Below are positions 25,447 through 34,302 of a stretch of DNA of 64,000 nt, piece after piece; position 1 is the first letter of the stretch; each line of letters starts with the position of its first letter. Both the position numbers and the translations under genes were made by a program. The DNA comes from Deltaproteobacteria bacterium (GTDB taxonomy: Bacteria > Bdellovibrionota_B > Oligoflexia > Oligoflexales > Bog-1112), in NCBI GenBank assembly GCA_020635195.1, contig JACKAG010000008.1, positions 20,804 through 84,803 of the forward strand. Reading direction: 5' to 3'. The notes under the pieces were generated by a model. The model had not been told where the DNA came from. It saw only the letters and a program-made list of their open reading frames with translations, and made no database searches.

Positions 25447-27936
25447 ATGAAATTTTTAAATATTTTCTGGTGGATAAGAAAAATTCTGTATCTCTGGATT
25501 CGAAGTAAGGTGATTCCAGCTCAGCTCCATGCCTCCCTGGACCTGGACCCTGGTATCCCTGTCTGTTACGTCCTCAGATTTCGCTCACTGACAGATCGGG
25601 CTGTACTGGATCATCATTGCCAACAGGAAGACCTTCCCCAGCCTGGAGCTCACCTGAAGAAATTCCGCCATCATAGTAGCAGGAAGGCTATGGCCATCAG
25701 CTTAAGCGGGGCTGGCTTTTTACAGAAAAAAAGAAGCAGTAAAGTTCCAACGGCATTATTTCAGCTGATAGAAAAAGCCTCAGCAGAATCCTTTGATGTT
25801 CATGTCATTCCGGTTTCTGTCTTCTGGGGACGCAATCCGGGAAAAGAAGAAAAATCACTGTTAAAACTGCTTTTTTTTGATGATGAACATGGGGGGTTTT
25901 TGCAGAGATTTCTGACATTTTTTGCCCAGGGTCGTAATGTTTTCTGCCATTTCGGGAAACCTGTATCGGTCAGGCAGCTGGTTCAGGAAGGTGCTTCCGT
26001 TAGTGATACCGCTAAAAAGTTACGCCGGGTCCTGCGGGTTCATTTTCACAGACAAAGGGAGATGGTTCTTGGGCCACAGATCTACGACCGTGGCCGTGTG
26101 ATTGACAAGATGATGAACAGCAAAGAGCTGCGTGAAGTGATCCTTCAGGAGTCGAAAAAAAGCGGGCTTTCTGTGGAAAAAACAGAAGCGAAAGCGAGAA
26201 AATATGCTGAAGAGGTCTGTGCAAAGCTTTCTCATTCAACCATACGTTTTTTTGATCTGCTCCTTTCATGGCTGTGGAAAAAAATCTACGATGGGATTGA
26301 TGTCCGTAATGAAAAACAGTTATCTGCTTTGGCGGAAACCCATGAGCTTGTCTATATGCCATGTCATCGCAGCCATATGGACTATCTTCTGATCGGTTAT
26401 GTTCTTTATTATTCGGGGCTTCTTCCTCCTCACACCATTGCTGGCATCAATCTGAATTTTTGGCCAGTCGGACCTTTACTCAGAAGGGGCGGTGGAGTTT
26501 TTATCCGCCGTTCTTTTAAAGGGGACCGTCTTTATGCAAAAGTCGTGGCAGAATTTGTCAGATTTTTAATCGGCTCAGGCTTTCCTTTTTGCTTTTATCC
26601 TGAAGGAGGACGAAGCCGGACCGGGCGATTACTCCCCCCTAAAATGGGGATTTTATCAATGGTAGCAGATGCCTGCCACTCACAGCCCAGAAAACCGGTT
26701 CTTCTGGTTCCGGTCTGGGTTGGCTATGACCGCCTGATGGAAGCCCGGAGTTACTCCTGGGAGCTTCGGGGAAAATCGAAGAAATCTGAGTCATTCCGGG
26801 GCCTGATCAGAGCCAGCAAGCTTCTCCGCTCCCGCTTCGGGAAAGCTTATATTAGTTTTGGTCGCCCTTTAGATCCGGGACCTTATCTGCAAGAGGCATC
26901 TTCCGGACAGAATGCAGCCGTTCATCAGCTGGCCTGGCAGATGAGTGTCAGAACAAATCAGGCTGCGGTGATCAGTCCGATTTCATTGTTCTCTCTGATA
27001 CTTTTAGCTTCTCCCAGGAACGCCTTAAGTGAAAAAGACCTTTTGTGGATTAGCCGCCTGCTTCTGGAACTCCTTCAAAAAGTTCCTTACCATAAAGATG
27101 TTCAGCTGTTATCTCAGGATGATTTACGCAGAAACTTAGTCGAGGTGGAGCAGCTTTCGGTTATTCAGAGGTTTGCTCACCCTGGTGGTGATGTCCTTTA
27201 TGTAAGTGAATCAGACAGCCTTTCCCTCTTTTATTATAGCAATAACATTTTACATCTGATGGCCCTTCCCTCTTTGCTTATGGGTTGTTTGCGTTATAGT
27301 AAAGCATCATCGCGGGAAGAGCTTATTGAGTGCTGCCTGGCGTTATATCCATTGATAGCAAGAGAACTTTTTCTGCCATGGGATCAGGAAGAATGCCGGG
27401 ATCTTTTGAATCAACTGATTGATTTTATGACGGTCCCTGATCTGGGCCTGATCTTCTGCGGAGAGGAAGGGCTTGCCCGTCCCGATGCAATGAGCTCTGC
27501 TTATACCGCTTTTGTTGTCCTTGCCGGGATGACAGGGACTATGGTGGAAAAATATGCCCTTTTCGGAACGCTGTTGATTGAGCATAGTTCTGCTTTCGAA
27601 AACGTACATCGGGAAACCTTCCTCGATGAGTGCGAAAATATGGCAATGAAATTAGATATTTTAAGTGGCGCCGTCGACACAACAGGAGCAGCCCGAAATC
27701 AGGTAACTCATTTTCTGAATACTCTTCTGTCTCTCGGTTATATTCATCAGAGGGAGTCGCATATTTATGTTTCAGAAGAAATGAAATCCCGCATCGATAT
27801 GTTTATGAAGGCTTTGAGCCCAAGTGTCCGGGACAGTATTCAAAGAGGTCGGAGAACGGAGTTCACCGACAAGAAATATGCTCAAAAAGAACCCTTAAAA
27901 GAGATACCAAAGGATGAAACACTGGTCTCAGGATAA
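25447..27936 (+). CDS. plsB: Glycerol-3-phosphate 1-O-acyltransferase PlsB
   Basis: 829 aa, the size of E. coli PlsB (807 aa). Acyltransferase motif I is HRSHMD with catalytic His near 307 and Asp near 312. Motif II is GGGVFIRRSFKGD and motif III is FYPEGGRSRTGRLLPPKMG, with VLLVPVWVGYD as motif IV. It transfers acyl groups from acyl-ACP/CoA to sn-1 of glycerol-3-phosphate, the first step of phospholipid synthesis, at the inner membrane. The rsgA start overlaps its end by 23 bp. Confidence 0.95.
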   Translation: MKFLNIFWWIRKILYLWIRSKVIPAQLHASLDLDPGIPVCYVLRFRSLTDRAVLDHHCQQEDLPQPGAHLKKFRHHSSRKAMAISLSGAGFLQKKRSSKVPTALFQLIEKASAESFDVHVIPVSVFWGRNPGKEEKSLLKLLFFDDEHGGFLQRFLTFFAQGRNVFCHFGKPVSVRQLVQEGASVSDTAKKLRRVLRVHFHRQREMVLGPQIYDRGRVIDKMMNSKELREVILQESKKSGLSVEKTEAKARKYAEEVCAKLSHSTIRFFDLLLSWLWKKIYDGIDVRNEKQLSALAETHELVYMPCHRSHMDYLLIGYVLYYSGLLPPHTIAGINLNFWPVGPLLRRGGGVFIRRSFKGDRLYAKVVAEFVRFLIGSGFPFCFYPEGGRSRTGRLLPPKMGILSMVADACHSQPRKPVLLVPVWVGYDRLMEARSYSWELRGKSKKSESFRGLIRASKLLRSRFGKAYISFGRPLDPGPYLQEASSGQNAAVHQLAWQMSVRTNQAAVISPISLFSLILLASPRNALSEKDLLWISRLLLELLQKVPYHKDVQLLSQDDLRRNLVEVEQLSVIQRFAHPGGDVLYVSESDSLSLFYYSNNILHLMALPSLLMGCLRYSKASSREELIECCLALYPLIARELFLPWDQEECRDLLNQLIDFMTVPDLGLIFCGEEGLARPDAMSSAYTAFVVLAGMTGTMVEKYALFGTLLIEHSSAFENVHRETFLDECENMAMKLDILSGAVDTTGAARNQVTHFLNTLLSLGYIHQRESHIYVSEEMKSRIDMFMKALSPSVRDSIQRGRRTEFTDKKYAQKEPLKEIPKDETLVSG

Positions 27937-29068
27937 AACGGATCGGCTGGCAAAACGGGAGAAAATAAGGAAATCCCGTCGGAGTAAGCGGGACCTTGCT
28001 GGTGATCTGTCTTCTCAAAACTTCGAGTTAAAAGAAAGTGAATGGCCTTGTGCAGATCAGGGTGAACAGGAGCTTTTTGCCGCCAGAGTGGTAGAGGTCC
28101 ACAAAAAATATGCCTTTGTCTCCGTTGAGCCTACCTGGGGTGATATCAGAACAGAAGATGTATGGCTGGCAACTGTTGCTAGAAAATACACTCAGACCAG
28201 GCGACAGGAAAGAAACTTTATAACAGTTGGAGACAGAGTTCTGTGTCGTCCCGGAAGTCAGGAAGGAAGCCAGGTTTCTGAAGATCTGCCTTCGGCTATT
28301 ATAGAGAACAGAGCACCACGGATCAGCAGACTCGCTCGCCTGGACCCCCTGACTCCTGAGCGGGAACATGTGCTGGCAGTTAACATGGATCAGCTGGTCA
28401 TTGTTGCAAGTTATGTTTTCCCAAAGGTCAAGTGGGGGCTCATTGATCGCTACCTTCTGCTTGCGGAAGAACAGGGACTTCGTGCAACTTTGATTCTGAA
28501 TAAAAAAGATCTGCTACTGGACCAGAGTCAACAATTTCAGGATGAATGTTCTGAATACACAGATATCTATCGAGGCCTTGGCTATGATGTTCTGAGTGTG
28601 CAGGCTCACCGTCCAGGAAAAGACGCAGGTGCAATCCGAAAGGTCTTTGCAAACCAGATCAGCCTCGTAGCAGGTCACTCTGGTGTGGGAAAATCGTCTC
28701 TGGTTAATTTACTCGAGCCAGAAATCAGTCAGGACGTTGAAACAGAAAGTATCCTCACAAAGGGGCGACATACGACGACATATTCCAGCTTTATCCGCCT
28801 GGGTGTCGGAGGTTATGTGATCGATACTCCTGGTATCCGCAGTTTTATGCTCAGTGACCGCTCTCCTATTGATCTGAACTGGGCTTTTGTAGAGATGCGC
28901 CCCTTCCAGGGACTCTGTAAATTCCGGGAATGCCGCCATATTGATGAACCGGGTTGTGAGGTGATAAAGGCTGTTCAGGAAGGCCGGATTTCCAGACAGC
29001 GCTACAAATCATATCTGACAATTCTGACGGGAGCCTCCGGACGGGAGGGACGAATACGGGATTTGTGA
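27914..29068 (+). CDS. rsgA: Small ribosomal subunit biogenesis GTPase RsgA
   Basis: 384 aa. An OB-fold N-terminal domain is followed by the circularly permuted GTPase: LNKKDLL (G4) comes before the P-loop GHSGVGKSSLVN (near 255), then TTYSSF and DTPGIR. The C-terminal zinc site is CKFRECRHIDEPGC. RsgA checks late 30S assembly. The first ~30 residues are basic. The start lies inside the plsB end, so the genes are coupled. Confidence 0.93.
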   Translation: MKHWSQDKTDRLAKREKIRKSRRSKRDLAGDLSSQNFELKESEWPCADQGEQELFAARVVEVHKKYAFVSVEPTWGDIRTEDVWLATVARKYTQTRRQERNFITVGDRVLCRPGSQEGSQVSEDLPSAIIENRAPRISRLARLDPLTPEREHVLAVNMDQLVIVASYVFPKVKWGLIDRYLLLAEEQGLRATLILNKKDLLLDQSQQFQDECSEYTDIYRGLGYDVLSVQAHRPGKDAGAIRKVFANQISLVAGHSGVGKSSLVNLLEPEISQDVETESILTKGRHTTTYSSFIRLGVGGYVIDTPGIRSFMLSDRSPIDLNWAFVEMRPFQGLCKFRECRHIDEPGCEVIKAVQEGRISRQRYKSYLTILTGASGREGRIRDL

Positions 29069-29127
29069 ACGGGTGTTTTTCTCAACTTCTCATGCCATCA
29101 TGCCAGAGAAACTTTACGGGAGAGGAC

Positions 29128-30288
29128 ATGACGTATAGCTTTGAAGAAACAGAAGAGCTGAGTCTGCTCAGAGAGACGGTGAGAGCCTTTGCCAGGAAAG
29201 AAATCGCACCTTTAGCGCATCAGCTTGACAAGGAGGAATGCTTTTCTGCTGATCTGACCCGAAAAATGGGTGCTCTGGGCCTTTTCGGAACAATAGTCTC
29301 GCCTGAATATGGCGGACAGGGGATGGACTATTTATCCTATATTGTAGCCGTGGAAGAGCTGGCCCGGGTGGATGCATCTCAGGCTGCAACAATTGCGGCC
29401 CACAATAGCCTGGGCGCAGGCCCCCTTTATTATTATGGGAACGAAACTCAGAAACAAACGTACCTTCCGGATTTGTGTCATGGAGAGGGATTGTGGGCGT
29501 TTGGCCTGACAGAGCCAGATGCAGGAAGCGATGCCCAGGCCAGCAAAACAATGGCTACGTATGACAAAACAAAGGATGAATGGGTGATCAGAGGTTCAAA
29601 ACTGTGGATCACCAATAGTGCCAGTGAGCTGACCAGAGGAATAACCGTTCAGGCGGTAACGGGAGCAGACGACAAAGGGCGGCCTGAACTTAGTTGTTTT
29701 CTGGTTCAGACTCCGGCAGCAGGTCTGACCCAGCAGGTGATGAAAGATAAAATGATGTGGCGGGCATCAAATACGGGTGAGCTTGTCTTTGAGGATGTCC
29801 GGGTCCCCTCTTCTGCTATGCTGGGAAAGAGAGGGCAGGGTTTTAAGATTATGATGGAGACGCTGGATAATGGGCGTCTTTCAATTGCAGCAATGGGCCT
29901 GGGGCTTGCAAAAGGGGCCCTCGATATGGCTCTGGAATACGCAGGACAGAGAAAGACCTTCGGGCAGGCGATTGGAAAGCATCAGGCGATCGGGTTTAAA
30001 TTAGCTGAGATGGCGACCAGAACAGAAGCAGCAGAAAATCTTCTATATAAAGCATGCTGCCTACGTCAGGAGCAAAAACCGTATCAGAAGTATGCAGCCA
30101 TGGCAAAACTCTACTGTTCAGAAGTTGCAGAATATTGTGCGAGAGAAGGGCAGCAGATTTTCGGAGGCTATGGTCTGATGAAGGAATTTCCAATCGAGCG
30201 TTTTTACCGGGATGCGGCATTGCTCCGGATTGGTGAGGGAACGAGTGAAATTCAGAGGATGGTTATTTCCAGGTATCTTGGCTGCTAA
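29128..30288 (+). CDS. Acyl-CoA dehydrogenase (short-chain type)
   Basis: 386 aa. FAD-dependent acyl-CoA dehydrogenase landmarks are GLFGTIVSPEYGGQG, ARVDASQAATIAAHNSLG, WAFGLTEPDAGSDA, WVIRGSKLWITNS, GFKIMMETLDNGRLSIAAMGLG and the C-terminal QIFGGYGLMKEFPIERFYRDAALLRIGEGTSEIQ, in which the glutamate of the E-G-T-S segment is the usual binding region. ATG 29128 after GGGAGAGG fits the family start. It probably acts in fatty acid or branched-chain amino acid oxidation. A paralogue lies at 34303-35454. Confidence 0.92.
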   Translation: MTYSFEETEELSLLRETVRAFARKEIAPLAHQLDKEECFSADLTRKMGALGLFGTIVSPEYGGQGMDYLSYIVAVEELARVDASQAATIAAHNSLGAGPLYYYGNETQKQTYLPDLCHGEGLWAFGLTEPDAGSDAQASKTMATYDKTKDEWVIRGSKLWITNSASELTRGITVQAVTGADDKGRPELSCFLVQTPAAGLTQQVMKDKMMWRASNTGELVFEDVRVPSSAMLGKRGQGFKIMMETLDNGRLSIAAMGLGLAKGALDMALEYAGQRKTFGQAIGKHQAIGFKLAEMATRTEAAENLLYKACCLRQEQKPYQKYAAMAKLYCSEVAEYCAREGQQIFGGYGLMKEFPIERFYRDAALLRIGEGTSEIQRMVISRYLGC

Positions 30289-30331
30289 CGCTTATCAGGA
30301 AAGAATACGCGGGAAGAGCGGTATTTCCCGC

Positions 30332-31429
30332 TTGCTATATAACAGCTATCTTTTCTGCCATAGCAGCGAGCCGCAGCAAAAGAGCCGCAGCAATTTTGGT
30401 GAGGTTCTTCGTTTTTTTATCACACACAAAATCGGCTGCCGGATCTTTTTACTGTTTATGCTGTCAGGATCTGTGCAATCCTGCACTTTCTTGTCTGATT
30501 TTCTACCACAAAAAACAGGCTATGACCGGCATCGTGTGATGGTGCAAACACTGAATCTGTTTAATCAGAGATCCGCTACAGATCACTCAGATCTTTTATT
30601 TATGAAGGGGAACTGGCTGTTTCGCAGGCAGCGAATCAATGAAATTGATGGATGGTTTCGACAGATCTACCCTCCTGACTTGCTGATTTTTCAGGAAGTC
30701 ATGAAGAGACAAGGAAGTCTGTATGAGAGTGATCGCCATCTTTTAGGTTCCGGCGCTCTTTCTGGCTATAAATGGCAGACCGTGAACCTGACTGAATATG
30801 AGGATACAGGAGAACAGGAGACCATGGCCGTTGCGACCAGTCTGGCTGCGGCGGCTGATTCAGAAGAAGGGCCAAAACCACTTTTCTGGAACATTGCCCC
30901 GGACAGTTATCTTGTCGCTTTTCAGGTACTTCTTGAAAAACAGCCATTTATGGTGGTGAACATTGATCTGAAAGACGGCCCAGCGGCACAAGGCAGTTAC
31001 TATCATTCTGTTCGCGACCGGATACGAGAAGCACTCAGAATATTTGGGCTTTGTTCCGAACGGATGATCATAGCAGGCTACTTCGGAGGCTCTGAAAATC
31101 AGGATGATTATCAGGATATGCTCTCTGCGCTGAGCCTGAGAGATACAGCGATTGGTTTTTGCTGGCAGGAAGCTGACTGTTATACAGAAGATAGCTCAGG
31201 GAACCCGTTGTTTCTGAAAGTTCAGGGTGATGTCAGACCCAAACGTAACATCAGAATCCTGGTGCATCAGATGACACATGTCTATACTGCCGGACGTAAC
31301 TTTGACAGGGCTGTTCCGTGGCTGGCAGGCTCAGAGATGGAGACGACTCCGTTTGTTCCTCCTGCTCCTTATGCTGGCTGGCAGGCCAGCATAAGGCTTC
31401 CTCTCTGTGCGGACACTCCGATTTTTTGA
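30332..31429 (+). CDS. Lipoprotein-like protein with degenerate EEP (endo/exonuclease/phosphatase) fold
   Basis: The start is uncertain. No ATG fits between the preceding stop and the hydrophobic leader, so I use TTG 30332 as a guess. The leader IFLLFMLSGSVQSC could be a lipoprotein signal. The body follows EEP order: VQTLNLFNQR, then RRQRINEIDGWFRQIYPPDLLIFQEV (the L-Q-E-V step), FMVVNIDLKDG, and RMIIAGYFGG where active enzymes have GDFN. Both the catalytic His after N-I-D-L and the Asp of G-D-F-N are absent, so it is probably not a working nuclease. An 11-bp perfect inverted repeat sits at 31367-31395 near the C-terminus. Confidence 0.55.
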   Translation: MLYNSYLFCHSSEPQQKSRSNFGEVLRFFITHKIGCRIFLLFMLSGSVQSCTFLSDFLPQKTGYDRHRVMVQTLNLFNQRSATDHSDLLFMKGNWLFRRQRINEIDGWFRQIYPPDLLIFQEVMKRQGSLYESDRHLLGSGALSGYKWQTVNLTEYEDTGEQETMAVATSLAAAADSEEGPKPLFWNIAPDSYLVAFQVLLEKQPFMVVNIDLKDGPAAQGSYYHSVRDRIREALRIFGLCSERMIIAGYFGGSENQDDYQDMLSALSLRDTAIGFCWQEADCYTEDSSGNPLFLKVQGDVRPKRNIRILVHQMTHVYTAGRNFDRAVPWLAGSEMETTPFVPPAPYAGWQASIRLPLCADTPIF

Positions 31430-31482
31430 GGGACTTTGAGGGACTCTGATCTCTTCTGTTGGGATCATGCCCTCACAATCCT

Positions 31483-31923
31483 TCATTCCCGATTTTTACG
31501 ATAGAAAAGAGCTTTATCGGCAAAAATAACCGTCCCGCTTTCACGAGAGACACCCTGTTCATCATGAGTAATCTTTCCGTCAAATAAAACAGTCAGGATC
31601 TCACTGAATGTCGCATTATCCGGATTGCTCATTCCATAGTAGTCTGTATTTTTATCCGGATCAGAAAAAATCGTCCGGCGTTTTTCAAGCTGTAATCTTC
31701 CTATCTCGGTTTCCATAGACAGGCCACGCTTCAGTATAATCTGGCAGACTGGAGATTCATCTGCGGCATCAGGGCAACCAATACATATCCAGTCTGGTGT
31801 ACGATTCCATATTTCAGAATGAGTGGAAACCTCGTAACAACTTTCTTTTGCCATAATTTCAGATATTGCAGAAAAAGATAAGACAAAGCCGAGGGCAGAT
31901 GCTGCGAGTTTTCTGATAAACAC
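31483..31923 (-). CDS. Small secreted protein of unknown function, 146 aa
   Basis: It starts at GTG 31923 with AGAGGTG upstream. Residues 1-25 are a signal peptide (KLAASALGFVLSFSAISEIMA). The mature part has four cysteines (ESCYEV, WICIGCPD, PVCQI), suggesting disulfides in the periplasm, and a beta-rich C-terminal half. I do not recognise the family. The next gene on this strand (32040) is a barrel-like protein. Confidence 0.6.
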   Translation of the reverse strand: MFIRKLAASALGFVLSFSAISEIMAKESCYEVSTHSEIWNRTPDWICIGCPDAADESPVCQIILKRGLSMETEIGRLQLEKRRTIFSDPDKNTDYYGMSNPDNATFSEILTVLFDGKITHDEQGVSRESGTVIFADKALFYRKNRE

Positions 31924-32039
31924 AGTTCACACCTCTTTTTATACAGGTTTATATTCCATACCAGCTGCTGAAATAAAGCTAGCATTTGATCAGAAATCTG
32001 TCACTCAAAAGAAATAATTCCGGAGGACTGTTTTCGGAC

Positions 32040-32669
32040 TCAGAGACTGTAGCTGATCCCGACAGATGTGTCGGAATCCAGAACACCCTCTCTTGGAAGA
32101 GCCGGATGATCCTGGCGCAGTCCTTGTGATACGGTATAAGAGAGTTTCAGGGAGAAGTTTTTGTTAAGGCGAATCCCGAGGCCTACACCACCACTGGGTT
32201 CCGGACTCGTTGAATCTTTGGTACGGGCTTCCGGATCATCGGCAATGGCGGTAACACTCAGATAATTCTTTTTAACCATACCAACCTGTATGTAAGGAAC
32301 AAAAATCCGACCATAATAGAGAATAACGGTAAGCTCAACAGAGTTTGCGAAAAGGTGAAACTGCTCCATCGTATAGATATAAAAGGGCTGAGTCGGACTC
32401 CCTATGTTAACATATCCTTCTTTTTTAGAAATTGACTGACGGTGGGTGAAGCCGATCCGGAAATAGGTCCCAAGATCCAGAGCGACAGATGCACTACCCG
32501 AACGGGAATCCTGAGTTGTCAGAGCTAAATTATTGACACTCAGAGAACTTTGCAGAGTAAAATGGACTCCTGCCAGCGCTGTTCCTGATGACAAAGCAAA
32601 AAAAATCAGCGAACAACATAGAGATCTGATATAGCTTCCGGACCATGTGCCGGTAGAGTCAGAGTTCAT
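32040..32669 (-). CDS. Probable outer-membrane beta-barrel protein, 209 aa
   Basis: I chose ATG 32669, 5 bp after GGGGTG. A signal peptide ends near ALSSGTALA. Repeated amphipathic strands follow (VHFTLQSSLSVNNLAL, SVALDLGTYFRIGFTHRQ, FVPYIQVGMVKKNYLSVTA, GGVGLGIRLNKNFSLKLSYTV), ending in VGISYSL with a hydrophobic last residue. This is the OmpW/OmpA-like small barrel pattern. No specific family is named. Confidence 0.65.
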   Translation of the reverse strand: MNSDSTGTWSGSYIRSLCCSLIFFALSSGTALAGVHFTLQSSLSVNNLALTTQDSRSGSASVALDLGTYFRIGFTHRQSISKKEGYVNIGSPTQPFYIYTMEQFHLFANSVELTVILYYGRIFVPYIQVGMVKKNYLSVTAIADDPEARTKDSTSPEPSGGVGLGIRLNKNFSLKLSYTVSQGLRQDHPALPREGVLDSDTSVGISYSL

Positions 32670-32756
32670 GCTGCACCCCTTATATGAGCCCTGAGTCATG
32701 GTCTGGCAGATAAAAATTAGCCTTATTATATCTTGATTATATCACAGGATGGTGTT

Positions 32757-33212
32757 GTGACCGAAAAGCCGTATCGTTTGGGTATCGTCGCTGTATTTCA
32801 GAATTCAGCAGGAGAGGTTTTACTTTTCCGGCGCCGGGATACACAAGATGCATGGCAGTTTCCTCAGGGAGGACGGGAAAAGGATGAAAGCCCTGTTCAG
32901 GCCCTTTATCGGGAAGTTACGGAAGAAACAGGATGTGGAGACTTTACTATTGTGAAAGGGCCTGTTGGCCCTGTCACTTATGACTTTCCACATCATTATG
33001 TCATGAGCATTGCCCGAGAGTATCGGGGGCAGAGTCATGACTGGTTTCTCTGTCATTACGATGAAGGCAAGGAGCCTGACCTGAGTCAGGCTATAGACCA
33101 GGAATTTGATGACTGGCGCTGGGCGCCCGTCACAGATGTTGTGAGTGGGCTGATCTCCTGGAAGAAGGAAGCCTATTATAAGGGCTTACAGCTTCTGTCC
33201 CTTTTGTCCTGA
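32757..33212 (+). CDS. rppH: Nudix hydrolase, RppH-like RNA pyrophosphohydrolase
   Basis: 151 aa. YRLGIVAVFQNSAGEVLLFRR, the RppH-specific WQFPQGG, and a full Nudix box from GREKDESPV to YREVTEETG (GX5EX7REUXEEXGU) are present. RppH removes pyrophosphate from 5'-triphosphate mRNA to start decay. The start is either GTG 32757, 4 bp after AGGATGG, or TTG 32733; I prefer GTG because it gives the family-length N-terminus. Its last 27 bp overlap the convergent CAP-domain gene. Confidence 0.85.
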   Translation: MTEKPYRLGIVAVFQNSAGEVLLFRRRDTQDAWQFPQGGREKDESPVQALYREVTEETGCGDFTIVKGPVGPVTYDFPHHYVMSIAREYRGQSHDWFLCHYDEGKEPDLSQAIDQEFDDWRWAPVTDVVSGLISWKKEAYYKGLQLLSLLS

Positions 33213-34301
33213 CCCTGTCTCAGCCCTCCCCTCCGGAAAAGCCGGAGCTATTCCGGGGTCTGCTAAGTCGCGAACGGCAAGAGGAGGCTTACGGCTTTCT
33301 CTTGCTGCTATAAAAACCAACAGATTTCTGTCAGGAGCCTGAGCAATCCCTCCGAAGCGGGCTTCTTTGTTTAGCAAGAGCCCGCGGTGTCGCGGAGAAA
33401 GCCAGAACAGTCTCGCCATACTCTCCGGATTATAGGCAATCACACGATTTTCACCAAGAAAATCAAAGGAATGTTTTCTCAGCGTCATTTCTGCCTCTTT
33501 CATCTGTTGCTTATCATGTCTGAGAAGGCCGCTGATGGTCAGGTCGGCAGCAACCTGATGCAGCTGTGGCTCTGAAAAGTTCAGAACCGGGAGCCCGTGC
33601 CGTCCCCTGACCCGGTTAATCCATTTTGTAAGATCCTGCTCAGTTCCCGATTCTGCCCACTCCGGAACCGGAAAAGCAGAATCCGAACGCTGCCCCTGCT
33701 TCAGAGGGTATAAAAGCCAGAGTTCTTCTCCCGACCAGGTTGGTTCTTTCGGAAGGCAACTCAGACTGATCATCCCTGATCGCTTTCCCGCCAGGAAAGA
33801 CGGTGCTTTCTCACGGCTGCTGCTGAGTTGCTCGGGATATCCATGATCTGATGGAGCAAAATCCACATGCCAGGACTGGCAATACTTGCTGAGAATCTTA
33901 AGAGTCTGGCTGCGTTTCGATTCCAGACTGACAGGAGCCGGAAGCGGAGAGCTAAGCACCCATCCGGTCTTTTGGTTACACAAACCAAAACTCCAGGACC
34001 TGTGATCTGCCCGTACTGCCATAGCTTTTGCAAGCGTGCGGACTTTTTTCTCACTGAGAGATCCGACCGCTGATGCTTCCAGAATACGGAGGGTAAGCCC
34101 CGCTTCATTAAGTCCGGCCTGCCATAGACGCTCATGATCTAAGGAGGCAGCCTTGTTGCAGACGATCGTATTGAAGGGACTTGTCAGGTCCTCTCTGAAC
34201 TGCGGCCCTGATGATGCTTCTGCCTGATGCAGATGAAGCATCGTCAATATGAGAAAAATCAGCAATCGCTCTTTGACGGCCCTGATATGGATGGTATGCA
34301 T
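33186..34301 (-). CDS. Secreted protein with C-terminal CAP (SCP/PR1-like) domain
   Basis: 371 aa. A signal peptide spans about 1-30 (RLLIFLILTMLHLHQAEA). The middle has no clear family. The last ~140 residues look like a CAP domain: LTKWINRVRGRHGLPVLNFSEPQLHQVAADL, LGENRVIAY, and a segment where the family usually has a W-x-x-S-x-x-H-x-x-x-L turn, here WLSPRHRGLLLNKEARFGGIAQ. Bacterial CAP proteins are secreted and of varied, often unknown, function. The acyl-CoA dehydrogenase gene ends 1 bp upstream of its start. Confidence 0.65.
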   Translation of the reverse strand: MHTIHIRAVKERLLIFLILTMLHLHQAEASSGPQFREDLTSPFNTIVCNKAASLDHERLWQAGLNEAGLTLRILEASAVGSLSEKKVRTLAKAMAVRADHRSWSFGLCNQKTGWVLSSPLPAPVSLESKRSQTLKILSKYCQSWHVDFAPSDHGYPEQLSSSREKAPSFLAGKRSGMISLSCLPKEPTWSGEELWLLYPLKQGQRSDSAFPVPEWAESGTEQDLTKWINRVRGRHGLPVLNFSEPQLHQVAADLTISGLLRHDKQQMKEAEMTLRKHSFDFLGENRVIAYNPESMARLFWLSPRHRGLLLNKEARFGGIAQAPDRNLLVFIAARESRKPPLAVRDLADPGIAPAFPEGRAETGSGQKGQKL

Positions 34302-34302
34302 C

